A stretch of DNA of 64,000 bases from RGIG9079 sp964567845 (GTDB lineage Bacteria; Bacteroidota; Bacteroidia; Bacteroidales; Marinifilaceae). Where the stretch lies: NCBI GenBank assembly GCA_964567845.1, contig CAZMOG010000001.1, forward strand, positions 1-64,000, given 5' to 3'. The notes beneath the pieces are model-generated. The model saw nothing but the letters and a program-made list of their open reading frames with translations, was not told the origin of the DNA and did no database searches. Each line of letters opens with the position of its first letter. The first letter of the stretch is position 1. This document shows positions 15,707-24,560 of the stretch, piece by piece. Position numbers and translations under genes: made by a program.

Positions 15707-15984
15707 TGTTCGACGATCGCCCTGTAAGAATCTCGGCCGAGACCGAGAACCTGATTCGCCTGGCAGTTACCGCAGTGACAGTACGCCGCCGGTTCACCGA
15801 GAAATCAAAGCAGCTGTTCGACGGGAATACCGACGAGGGCCGAGAGTTCCAGAACTTCCGCACCGACAAACTGCTACCCCACCAGCTGACAGTCGAGAGC
15901 GAGATTATAACCCTCATACATGAACGCATCATCGAAAACATTCAGGACAACCTGACCGACGATGCCCCGGAAATCATAATCTAA
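15703..15984 (+). CDS. Small prophage protein with strong ribosome site, 93 aa
   Basis: A 93-residue helical protein, basic in the first half and acidic in the second. It starts at 15703 in an ATGATG, 6 bases behind AAGGAGG (15690-15696), an almost perfect Shine-Dalgarno sequence of a kind rare in Bacteroidetes. It is coupled to the previous gene by a 4 bp overlap and ends before a GC-rich hairpin. I know no family. It could be a tail-assembly chaperone by position or, given base composition and ribosome site, an acquired accessory gene. Confidence 0.6.
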   Translation: MMFDDRPVRISAETENLIRLAVTAVTVRRRFTEKSKQLFDGNTDEGREFQNFRTDKLLPHQLTVESEIITLIHERIIENIQDNLTDDAPEIII

Positions 15985-15991
15985 TCGGGCA

Positions 15992-16013
15992 CAGTGGCGC
16001 ACCCGCGCCACTG
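15992..16013 (+). terminator. GC-rich hairpin after the small gene pair
   Basis: A perfect 9 bp stem CAGTGGCGC/GCGCCACTG with loop ACCC, flanked by GGGC and CCCC that can extend it. There is no T-run, so it may act as an RNA stabiliser or weak terminator. Confidence 0.5.
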
Positions 16014-16062
16014 CCCCTCATTAAAAAATATTATTAAACGTTTTAAAGTAAAATTAAGTCGC

Positions 16063-16070
16063 TATATTTG
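16063..16070 (+). promoter_or_regulatory. Promoter of the membrane-protein gene
   Basis: A perfect TATATTTG -7 box 14 bp ahead of the start codon at 16085, implying a leader of about ten bases or less. No clear TTTG -33 element is present. Confidence 0.55.
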
Positions 16071-16084
16071 CGGATGAAGAAAAA

Positions 16085-16441
16085 ATGAAAGATATGGAAG
16101 AATTAAGTTTTGGCATGGGCATACTTATTACAATTGTCGCTACTTTGGTAGGAGGAGTGTTTATATTGCCCATGATTGGTTCTTATTTGATGAGTTGTAT
16201 CGCAGCTTCTATCATTACCGCTATATTGTTCATTATTTCAGGTGAATATTTATTCGGACTTGGAATTATTGCATTGTACATATTATTAGTTGTTGTCGTG
16301 TTTATTAAAACACCAAGGAGTTACACAGCTCCACACAAAGAAGTTAATCATGAAGGAGAGGATTCTGGATGTTTGGTTCCTCTTATATTGTTTATATGTT
16401 TTATTCTCTTTTTCATAACCATTGTAGTAAGCTACTTGTAA
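16085..16441 (+). CDS. Small integral membrane protein (single-gene cargo), 118 aa
   Basis: A 118-residue membrane protein with about four hydrophobic segments: residues 11-32, 34-50, 52-74 and 97-117. A short charged loop with KTPRSYTAPHKEVNHEGEDSG precedes the last one. It has no lipobox or enzymatic motif. It has its own promoter immediately upstream and lies between the gene pair and the tape measure. Small membrane proteins carried as extra genes in prophages often block entry of related phages, so superinfection exclusion is a reasonable hypothesis, but no family is recognised. A second ATG at 16097 is possible. Confidence 0.6.
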   Translation: MKDMEELSFGMGILITIVATLVGGVFILPMIGSYLMSCIAASIITAILFIISGEYLFGLGIIALYILLVVVVFIKTPRSYTAPHKEVNHEGEDSGCLVPLILFICFILFFITIVVSYL

Positions 16442-16501
16442 ATTGTCCTTTTATCTCTTAAGTCATAATAATAGCTTTGTTATAAACAAAGTTATATCCT
16501 T

Positions 16502-19500
16502 ATGGCAAAAAGCAATCTTACTGCAGAGGATCTTGTCCTCAATATTATTATCAACGGAGACCCAGGAAAAAAGGAGCTGAAATCCCTTGAAAAGAGCATT
16601 AATGATACCCGAAATTCAACGGACAAACTTCTTAAAGAACAAAAGAGGTTAGAGCAATCAATTGCAAAGCTTACCAAGTCATCAAAAATTGAAACTGAAG
16701 AGTACAAAGAGAAAATTAAAAAACTTGACGAGGTAAAAAAGAGCATTGAACTCAATAACAATGCAATTGCTAAAGCCGAAAAAAGGCAACAAGATTTGAT
16801 TTCAGGATTGCGTCTTGAAAATAAATCTATATCTGACCTAAATAAGGAACGAAGCAAACTTGTTAAACTTAGAAATGCAGCTTCCCCCGATAGTGACGAA
16901 TTTAAAAAGTATTCTGCAGATATAGATATTCTTACCGGCCGTTTACGTGAATTGAAAGCAGAATCAACCAGAACGTCTGATGCCTGGGCAAATTGGCAAA
17001 AGTTTTTTATTACAACAAATAGTATTTTCGAATTAGCCGACAACTTTTATTCAAGGCTCGAATCCTTTATAACCAAATACACCGATGTTGCCGTTGCTTA
17101 TGAAGATACTTTGGCCGATGTACGCAAAACCACCGGCTTAACCGATGCGGAAGTTCGGGCACTTAGCGAGGATCTTGAAAATATCGATACAAGAACATCT
17201 CAACAGGAGCTTATGGAACTTGCACGTGTTGCCGGCAAGTTGGGCATTGAAGGACACGATAATATCAAAGGTTTTGTCAATGCTGCCAACCAAATCAATG
17301 TAGCCCTTAGCGAAGATCTTGGAGGAAACGCTGAAGAGGCAATTAACCAGGTTGGAAAATTGGTTGATATTTTCAAGGTAAGCGATACCTATCCCACAGA
17401 AGAATCTATGCTCAAGGTGGGAAGTGCAATTAATCGTCTCGGAGCTTCATCTACAGCCAACGAGGGGTATATTGTGGACTTTACTAAAAGGGTTGCAGGA
17501 TCTGCGGCTCCTTTAGGTGTCTCCATTGCAAACACCATGGGCTTGGCCGCCACATTGGACCAACTTGGCCAGGCAAGCGAGGCATCGTCATCGGTATTCT
17601 CGAAGGTTGTTACCGGAATGTTTAAAAATACTGCAGAGTATGCACATGTTGCCAATATGGAGGTTGGAGCATTTAAAGATCTTCTGCAGAACGACGCTAA
17701 CGAGGCCTTTTTAAGAGTTCTTGAGGGATTGCAAGGTAACAATGAGGGCATGGAGCGTTTGGTTACCAATATGGGCGAGGTTGGCGAAAATGGTGTTCGT
17801 GCCATTGCAGTTCTTGGAACCTTATCTTCAAACACAAAGATACTACGTGAGCAACAACTAATAGCGAATAGTGCTTTTGCGGAAGGAATAGACCTTACCA
17901 ACGAGTACAACATTAAGAATAACAACGAAGCTGCCACTATTGAGAAAAAGCGTAAAGCCAATGAATCATATCGACGTGAGATTGGAGAAAATCTTCTACC
18001 ATTGCTAAATCTGACAATGAATTTTAGTAATGGAATTATGAGAATGGCCAATGGCACTGTTAAAGCTCTAATAGCTAATAAAAATGCTACATTGGCAATT
18101 ACCGGGGCCATTGTTACTTATGTAGCTTTACTTAAAGGGAAAATTCTGTTGCAAACAATAAACTCTAAGCTTCACTTAACAGCTACTGCTAATAAAATCA
18201 GAGAGACTTATGCCACTCAAGGATTAAGAGCCGCATCTGTTCAATTGTATAAAACTCTTATTGCTAATCCCTATACATTATTAATAGCTGCCATAGGTGG
18301 ATTCATAACATGGCTCGTCTTAGCAAACAAAGAGACCGAGAAACACGACATTGCATTAAAACGAGCAACTGAAACCCGAAAGAAATATGCAGAGATTGAA
18401 GAAAAATCAACTTCTCTATACGAAGAACAAGCTTCAAAAGCTGCAGTTTTGTTCCAACAAATGCGTCTCACAAATGCCGAAACCGAAGAGAGAAAACGCC
18501 TTGTTGAGGAGTTAGATGGATTAATGCCCGGATTAATCAATAAAGAGGAGTTGATGAGTGCAAAGATTGCCGATTTGGCAACTAAGGAACGTGAGTACCG
18601 TACGGAATTGGCACAAACTATTCGTTTACAGAAGAATCGTGAAAAATTTACAGTTCTTGAGGAGCAGATCATTAAACTTGAAGAAGATATTGCTAAAAAG
18701 GAAGCAGAAAGAGACCGAGATTTAGAACTTGCCGAAATGCCCGCTTATCAAGTCAAGGATAGCGAAGGTTATTCCGCTACAGGTCGTTATTCTCAGAATG
18801 CTGCAAAAATTAATCCATACGAAGAAGCGGCCAAACAGCATCAATCGGAAATTGATAAGTACAAAGCTGAGATTGCAAGAATTAAACAGGAACAAAACCA
18901 ATTTGTCTTAACACCCACGGTTACCACCCCCGGCGAAAAGAGTGTAACAGCCCCGGATTCAGCCCCAGTGACAAATTCCGCCACAGATTCAGACTCCAAC
19001 CCTCTCAAAGCTTCTGAAGCTGCTCTTAAGGCGGAGCGTGATAAACTCCGGAACCTTGTCAACGAGCTTGAATCTATCGAGACTCAACGTTATGCCGACG
19101 GTCTTACGGCCAAAGAGGAGTATGATGCAAAAATGCAACTTCTGAATTTGGCAAATCTAAACGCTCAACTTAACCAGGCTAAATTGTTGGGTCAGGATAC
19201 AACAACACTCGAAACCCAGGTTGCCAAAGAGCGCATTAAGATTGCAGAGGATCTTGGTGCGGCTCTGAATGAGCTCTATTCTGCCGATATTGCAGGTGTG
19301 AGTCTTGATGATTTTATTGGTGACAGCAATGTGGATTCTCTGATTGGCCAGATTCTCAACAGTAAAGCCACATTATCTAACAACGCTTCGAGCGATAACG
19401 ACGCAAAGCAGAAAAGAGAAGAGGCTCTTAAACGCTATGGATTGGACAAGGATCCGGAAAGTCAGGGGTCATTACGAGAGCAACAGAATAGCGAGTTAAA

Positions 19501-20356
19501 CCGGTTGGCAGCCGATGAGCTTGCCGGAGTGATTACTCATGAAGAGGCTGAAGCAGCCAAATTGGCAATTGATAAGAAGTATCGCGACCAAAGAGTCAAG
19601 GTGGCTCAGCAGGGGTTCTCGATTATCAATCGAGGTTTGAGCGCAGCCACGGACCTTTTCTCTGCCCTCAAGGAGAAAGAGCTTGCAGCAGCCGGTAATA
19701 ACGAGGAGAAAAAGGAGCAGATCCGAAAGAAGTATGCCAAAAAGGAGAAAGCTCTGGCCATTGCCCGAGCTATCACCGATGGAGCGTTGGCCATTATGTC
19801 AATCTGGAGTGGTACGATTACAAAGAACCCATTGGTCGATAGCATTATCAAGGGAGTTCTGACCGCAGCACAGGTGGCCATGAATGCCGTTCAGATTGCA
19901 ACCATCCGTTCGCAACAGTTCGCTGCCGGTCGCTATCCTGTTATTGGAGCTGATGACGGCCATACCTACTCTGCCGAGTATGCCGGTACTCCGAACACCG
20001 GGATATACTCTCAGCCCTCGCTCGGATTGTTCAGCGAGAAGGAGCCGGAAATGGTGGTTGATGGCCGTACCACTCGACGTTTGGTTTTCGATTATCCCCA
20101 TATCTATAACTCCATTATGACTATCGCAAGGGGCGGTACTCCGCAATTCGCACAAGGACGTTATCCGGTTCCTGATGGAGCAGCACTCCCCATGGCGTGG
20201 ATGGGTGCAGATCCGGAGATTAAGGCTCTGCTTCGCGCCAATATGGCCATGATGGATACTTTGAATAAGAAGCAGCTTAAGATTAATTGGTACGGTAAGG
20301 GTGGAATTTCCGACTTCGCCAAGAAAGCTGCTGTATTTGAGCAAACCGTTAAATAA
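16502..20356 (+). CDS. Tail tape measure protein
   Basis: A 1,284-residue protein that sets tail length. Residues 1-165 are coiled coil. A TIGR01760-like tape-measure core begins near residue 199 (YEDTLADVRKTTGLTDAEVRALSEDL) and continues through GKLGIEGHDNIKGFVNAANQ. Hydrophobic, membrane-like segments lie at about 532-550 and 590-609, as expected for a protein that helps DNA cross the inner membrane. Another long coiled coil (about 615-800), a Pro/Ser/Thr linker with SAPVTNSATDSDS, and a further Ala-rich hydrophobic region near 1,097-1,135 follow. A perfect 7 bp hairpin with ATA loop (16475-16491) sits just ahead of the start, overlapping a possible -7 box TAGCTTTG. The gene is intact. Confidence 0.93.
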   Translation: MAKSNLTAEDLVLNIIINGDPGKKELKSLEKSINDTRNSTDKLLKEQKRLEQSIAKLTKSSKIETEEYKEKIKKLDEVKKSIELNNNAIAKAEKRQQDLISGLRLENKSISDLNKERSKLVKLRNAASPDSDEFKKYSADIDILTGRLRELKAESTRTSDAWANWQKFFITTNSIFELADNFYSRLESFITKYTDVAVAYEDTLADVRKTTGLTDAEVRALSEDLENIDTRTSQQELMELARVAGKLGIEGHDNIKGFVNAANQINVALSEDLGGNAEEAINQVGKLVDIFKVSDTYPTEESMLKVGSAINRLGASSTANEGYIVDFTKRVAGSAAPLGVSIANTMGLAATLDQLGQASEASSSVFSKVVTGMFKNTAEYAHVANMEVGAFKDLLQNDANEAFLRVLEGLQGNNEGMERLVTNMGEVGENGVRAIAVLGTLSSNTKILREQQLIANSAFAEGIDLTNEYNIKNNNEAATIEKKRKANESYRREIGENLLPLLNLTMNFSNGIMRMANGTVKALIANKNATLAITGAIVTYVALLKGKILLQTINSKLHLTATANKIRETYATQGLRAASVQLYKTLIANPYTLLIAAIGGFITWLVLANKETEKHDIALKRATETRKKYAEIEEKSTSLYEEQASKAAVLFQQMRLTNAETEERKRLVEELDGLMPGLINKEELMSAKIADLATKEREYRTELAQTIRLQKNREKFTVLEEQIIKLEEDIAKKEAERDRDLELAEMPAYQVKDSEGYSATGRYSQNAAKINPYEEAAKQHQSEIDKYKAEIARIKQEQNQFVLTPTVTTPGEKSVTAPDSAPVTNSATDSDSNPLKASEAALKAERDKLRNLVNELESIETQRYADGLTAKEEYDAKMQLLNLANLNAQLNQAKLLGQDTTTLETQVAKERIKIAEDLGAALNELYSADIAGVSLDDFIGDSNVDSLIGQILNSKATLSNNASSDNDAKQKREEALKRYGLDKDPESQGSLREQQNSELNRLAADELAGVITHEEAEAAKLAIDKKYRDQRVKVAQQGFSIINRGLSAATDLFSALKEKELAAAGNNEEKKEQIRKKYAKKEKALAIARAITDGALAIMSIWSGTITKNPLVDSIIKGVLTAAQVAMNAVQIATIRSQQFAAGRYPVIGADDGHTYSAEYAGTPNTGIYSQPSLGLFSEKEPEMVVDGRTTRRLVFDYPHIYNSIMTIARGGTPQFAQGRYPVPDGAALPMAWMGADPEIKALLRANMAMMDTLNKKQLKINWYGKGGISDFAKKAAVFEQTVK

Positions 20357-20364
20357 TCAATCTT

Positions 20365-21975
20365 ATGCTTCACCTATATCTTGCAAATAAGGAGGCTCGC
20401 CTGTCGGCCGACACTGAGATTACCCTGAAACTTACCAATGAGTGGTTTAAGGATCGTGAAACTGAACATTCATTCCCCTTTACTCTGAAATTAGAAGCGA
20501 ATAGACATATTTTCGGATTCCCCGAACGTCCGGGCAATCATGCTTTGTCCAGATATATGGCTCTCCATGGTAAAACATATTCGATAGTTATGCCGGCATT
20601 CATTACCTACGGAGGTGTTACATTGCTTTATGGCAGTGCCAGGATTACATCGGTGAGCAATACCGAAGTGGAACTGTTCTGCTATTCCGGAGAGCACGAT
20701 TTCTGGAAGGCCATGGAAGCATATCGATTAGGCGATTTGCCTGAGAGTATTGGAGAGATGTTTGATATAGAGATTTCAAATGGTGGAGTTTCTATGGACA
20801 AGACTACCCTATTATCTAAATTTGATTCATATATCTCATTGCCGGACCCGCTTGATAAAGTTATGTGTTTCCCAACTCTCTACGATCCAACCATGACATC
20901 GATACCCGGCGAGGGAAACACGATCAAGCCCTATTGGTTAAATTATAGAAACGGACTATCACTGGTCTCTGAAGAGAACAACAAAACCTGTATCTTTCTA
21001 CCCTGCCCCAATATGTCTAAAATCATGGAGATAATTCTTGCATGTTTAGGCTACTCGGTAAAATATTCTTCCCTTGCAAGTGGTATTTTTCCGCAGGTTT
21101 ATATAGTTTCTCGTCGTAAATACATATCCTTGGCACATTACACTCCCGAACTGACATACACTATTCGTCTTACCGACTTTCTTCCCAAAATCACATTTCG
21201 CGAGTTCTTAGAGGAGATTGAAAGAAAATTCTGTGTTCTCATTCAACCTCGTAATCCCTTGTATTCCTTAGAGAGTGATAAACAGGTAAACATTGTCTCT
21301 TTCGATACCTACATCGGTAACACTCTTCCCATTGAGTTAGAGGTTTTGGATGATTGCGAAAAAGAGGTCTTGGAAGAGGACGATATTGTTGCCGACTATC
21401 GATTCAAAGATGAAGATCCATCCGACGATGCAATAAATGGAGAGGTTATGGATGTCGAACCGATAAGCCTCGAAGCCACAATCTTGCTTGATGGAATCGA
21501 CGAAAACGCTGATGGTGTTAAAAGTATCGAATGTCTTTCAGCCCCCATAGCTAAGTTCATGGATGACGTAAACGCTGACTATAAAGGGGTAGCAGTCATA
21601 TCTTCCGGTGATACCGGAAATATCGATATTAATAATGAAGAAGAGTGGTTCGCAGGGGAAATTGCCAATCGTAATAGGGAATTTCGAATTGCTCTCTCAA
21701 AAAATGGTATTAATCTTACCCCGGAATATGGCGAAGAGGAGAGTTTGAAATGGGAAAATTTGAGGAAACTTTACATTACTCGATATGATTTTATCCATGG
21801 ACAATTTATGTGTGTAGAGTTTGTTTTAAGGCATCCTGCTCAAGCGTTAAACCAAATCAAATATCTTTTCTCACGCCCGGTTGTCATTCGGAATCTTAGG
21901 TACCTCGTTGTAGAGCAGAATATAAGTTTCAAAGGAGCAACCATTGAATATCGAATCAAGTGCTATCCGTTATAG
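20365..21975 (+). CDS. Distal tail / baseplate protein, 536 aa
   Basis: A 536-residue protein right after the tape measure, the usual place of the distal tail protein and tail hub. The N-terminal 110 residues are beta-rich and begin with MLHLYLANKEARLSADTE and EHSFPFTLKLEANRHIFGFP. The middle has a helix-containing segment (LPKITFREFLEEIERKFCVLIQPR) like hub domains, and the C-terminus returns to strands. It carries no lytic or protease motif. The position, length and fold pattern support a baseplate role; the precise subunit is uncertain. Confidence 0.6.
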   Translation: MLHLYLANKEARLSADTEITLKLTNEWFKDRETEHSFPFTLKLEANRHIFGFPERPGNHALSRYMALHGKTYSIVMPAFITYGGVTLLYGSARITSVSNTEVELFCYSGEHDFWKAMEAYRLGDLPESIGEMFDIEISNGGVSMDKTTLLSKFDSYISLPDPLDKVMCFPTLYDPTMTSIPGEGNTIKPYWLNYRNGLSLVSEENNKTCIFLPCPNMSKIMEIILACLGYSVKYSSLASGIFPQVYIVSRRKYISLAHYTPELTYTIRLTDFLPKITFREFLEEIERKFCVLIQPRNPLYSLESDKQVNIVSFDTYIGNTLPIELEVLDDCEKEVLEEDDIVADYRFKDEDPSDDAINGEVMDVEPISLEATILLDGIDENADGVKSIECLSAPIAKFMDDVNADYKGVAVISSGDTGNIDINNEEEWFAGEIANRNREFRIALSKNGINLTPEYGEEESLKWENLRKLYITRYDFIHGQFMCVEFVLRHPAQALNQIKYLFSRPVVIRNLRYLVVEQNISFKGATIEYRIKCYPL

Positions 21976-22019
21976 TAACTGTCCTTTAATCTGAGAACTT
22001 AAGTTGGTAATATTGTTAT

Positions 22020-23129
22020 ATGGAATTTATACAGAAACCGGATACATTGACTTTTGCCGCTACAATGCCGAATTTCATTGTCAGCGGTGTTACCGAAAAA
22101 GCTTCGGTCAAACTCCTCATGGGTAGTGAAGAATTGGTTAACGAAACCATGTTTAATTCTGACGCCGGATTAGTTATCGATGTCAAAGATATTGTTAACG
22201 AGGCTTTATCTGTTCAGATTCCAACATCACCTATTTTTTGCCAAAACAGGGCTTTGGGACTTTTTACACTGGAGGTCTCTTCGGAAGATGACTCTCTTTC
22301 GTATAGTTTTAATGCTATCCGCGGAGGATATGAAGGAATTAGTATCCCTTCAGAATACAATGCAATGACCGTATTATACACCTTCCAGCCGGCCACAAAA
22401 ATCATAACTACAGATAGTCCTGAATGGTTGACATTTTTTGTCTGTCTCAGATATCTGGCCGTAAGATTCAGATATTATTTTTCTGACGGATCACTAAGGG
22501 CTACTGCATACATTGAAGACTTCTATTCCGGCACTCCCGGTTTATACACCATAGATTGTTCTTATGCTAAAGCACATGAACTATCCATTCCTGTTGGCGG
22601 AATTGGATATGCATATTACGATGTGGATTTAGTATCATTATCAAACGGTATAGCTTACCCCGCATCTCCAACACAACGTTACCTTGTGACTCAAGCTACC
22701 GACTCCCATAAATATTACCTGTTTGAGAATACATTGGGTGGAATTGATACTCTTATCTGCACAGGCGATTTAGCCAAGCGAGTATCCTACTCGGCTGACA
22801 TTACCGAAAATAATAATGAGATGTTCGATACCGCCAATAGCCATTCGCTAACATTCGAACAGGTTGTTGGAGTCTTCAGCTCCGATATTGAACTAATGTG
22901 GTTCCGAGACTTCATATTGTCATCGCAACGCTATGAAGTAAAAGATGGGAATCCGTATAAGATAATTATTGAAGATACAGACACAGAAATCAGTCTGGCC
23001 AATGCCGATATTGTAAGTTTTACTTTCCGTCGTGCAACGGAGGATAAATATTCCGGATTCATCCGCCAAAGATTCGAACTACCAACAGGACTCATCTTTG
23101 ATGGCCCCGACGACACTGATTTTTTCTAA
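22020..23129 (+). CDS. Minor tail protein, 369 aa
   Basis: A 369-residue protein almost entirely of predicted beta strands, with many Tyr, Phe and Thr. It follows the distal tail gene by 44 bp and overlaps the next small gene in TAATG. Proteins like this form the tail tip or attach the fibres. I see no catalytic or carbohydrate-binding motif that would allow a finer call. Confidence 0.55.
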   Translation: MEFIQKPDTLTFAATMPNFIVSGVTEKASVKLLMGSEELVNETMFNSDAGLVIDVKDIVNEALSVQIPTSPIFCQNRALGLFTLEVSSEDDSLSYSFNAIRGGYEGISIPSEYNAMTVLYTFQPATKIITTDSPEWLTFFVCLRYLAVRFRYYFSDGSLRATAYIEDFYSGTPGLYTIDCSYAKAHELSIPVGGIGYAYYDVDLVSLSNGIAYPASPTQRYLVTQATDSHKYYLFENTLGGIDTLICTGDLAKRVSYSADITENNNEMFDTANSHSLTFEQVVGVFSSDIELMWFRDFILSSQRYEVKDGNPYKIIIEDTDTEISLANADIVSFTFRRATEDKYSGFIRQRFELPTGLIFDGPDDTDFF

Positions 23130-23311
23130 TGCCTCTGTTGATGGACTATCCGGAAGCATCAGCAGAGCAAGAACTTCTTATTCCGGTTCAAGTTAAGGGC
23201 GAGGAGAGGTGGAGCCATATCCCCGCATCAAAGTTGTCCGGAGGTACAATGAGTAGTTGGTATGAGACATCGCTTGAAGAACCTATAGCACTATCCTTTA
23301 ACATTGAATAA
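23129..23311 (+). CDS. Small tail protein, 60 aa
   Basis: A 60-residue protein encoded between two tail genes; its ATG overlaps the previous stop in TAATG. It ends with SSWYETSLEEP, a segment that recurs as CCWYETSVS at the end of the following fibre protein. It may be a linker or the left-over end of an earlier fibre gene that now stands alone. The tight coupling argues for a translated gene. Confidence 0.55.
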   Translation: MPLLMDYPEASAEQELLIPVQVKGEERWSHIPASKLSGGTMSSWYETSLEEPIALSFNIE

Positions 23312-23322
23312 AAATAATTAAT

Positions 23323-24558
23323 ATGGCAACACTTACTTTAACCCCTAAAAACATTGCCCCCGGGTTTGCTTTCGGTCCATACGCTGCAGCCCAAGCAATG
23401 TCCGATACTCAAAAAGCACAATTCATCCACTTTAATACCGACACTTCGGGAGATTACGTTGGAACTATCTCGTTCAAAGGAATTCTGTTTGGTCAAGCCA
23501 AATATCTTACTTCGGTGACCAATTTAGGCGATGGAACTATCCTATTATCCATGACAGGCAGGGATATCGTGTCAGCTTCACTCAAAGCCTCTACATCCGT
23601 CTATGGAATGGTTAAAACAACGAATTCTATTTCCGGTGCAGATACAGATACCTCTTTGGTACCTACCTACAGTGTTGTTTATGCATTGGAAAATAATAAA
23701 GCACCTAAAGCCAGCCCTACATTCACCGGAACTCCCAAAGCTCCGACACCTACTTCCGATACCGAAACTACCCAAATTGCCACAGTCGGCTATGTTCTTG
23801 ATAAGATGGCGGCTAATGATGCCATGCGCTACTGTGGCACATTGGGCACAGGAGGCGACGTAACTGCTCTACCTACAGTCACCGATACTTCTGTTAAACA
23901 CGGAGACTCATACAAAGTTGTTACTGCCGGAACGTACAATAGTCAAAGTTGCAAGGTTGGTGATATGTTCATTGCCAACAAACCCACCTCTACCACCGGC
24001 AAATGGGATTATGTTCCTTCAGGAAATGAAAATGAGACGTCAATCAAGTACACATCTATTCCTTCTGAAGTTACAATTTCCACTACTGCTGAATATGGAA
24101 CTGTGGTTCTTGGCGATGCTGCCAAATATACTGTATTGCCTTCAGGTGCCAACGCATCGGATACCGATGACTATCTTCCTACTGCTAAACGTGTACAAGA
24201 TAAAATAGATGCCCTTAGTTTATCTATTTCCGGAAAGTTGCGCAGCGTAACATCTACAACTTTAGCTACCAACACCGCACAGGGGGCCGTTACCATCGAA
24301 TTAAATAGTATTATTACCGCAGCTTCTTTGGGAGGTCTTGCAGCTAATGCAACTCCTGCATTTGGTGGAACAGCAACAATCTATGGAGTTAATGTTGATG
24401 CCTACGGTCGAGTTACGGCCAGAGGTACAGGCTATACTATCAAGATTCCAAACTCTGTTGCATCGTCGAGTGCGAATGGACTTATGAGTAATACAGATAA
24501 GGCAAATCTAGATACCTTAGTTTCCTCGTGTTGTTGGTATGAAACATCGGTTAGTTAA
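23323..24558 (+). CDS. Tail fibre protein with collagen-fibre-like repeats, 411 aa
   Basis: A 411-residue fibre candidate. Residues 125-160 contain the familiar fibre module KAPKASPTFTGTPKAPTP followed by TQIATVGYVLDK, seen in many phage tail fibres. The rest is low in charge and rich in Thr, Ser, Ala and Gly, as in trimeric beta-helical shafts, with a region resembling DUF-type fibre insertions (KHGDSYKVVTAGTY). The C-terminus SANGLMSNTDKANLDTL is also typical of fibres. It would take part in host surface recognition. Confidence 0.75.
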   Translation: MATLTLTPKNIAPGFAFGPYAAAQAMSDTQKAQFIHFNTDTSGDYVGTISFKGILFGQAKYLTSVTNLGDGTILLSMTGRDIVSASLKASTSVYGMVKTTNSISGADTDTSLVPTYSVVYALENNKAPKASPTFTGTPKAPTPTSDTETTQIATVGYVLDKMAANDAMRYCGTLGTGGDVTALPTVTDTSVKHGDSYKVVTAGTYNSQSCKVGDMFIANKPTSTTGKWDYVPSGNENETSIKYTSIPSEVTISTTAEYGTVVLGDAAKYTVLPSGANASDTDDYLPTAKRVQDKIDALSLSISGKLRSVTSTTLATNTAQGAVTIELNSIITAASLGGLAANATPAFGGTATIYGVNVDAYGRVTARGTGYTIKIPNSVASSSANGLMSNTDKANLDTLVSSCCWYETSVS

Positions 24559-24560
24559 TC

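Noticed and set aside
15690..15710. Programmed frameshift joining the two small genes before the tape measure
   Set aside because: The second gene is in the -1 frame, but no slippery heptamer is present and it has a strong ribosome site of its own.
16492..17043. Minus-strand open frame of 183 codons at the tape measure start
   Set aside because: It is antisense to a coiled-coil coding region whose biased codons create open frames on the other strand.
17389..18111. Long minus-strand open frame of 240 codons inside the tape measure gene
   Set aside because: It is a shadow of a well-supported gene on the other strand with no promoter or ribosome site.
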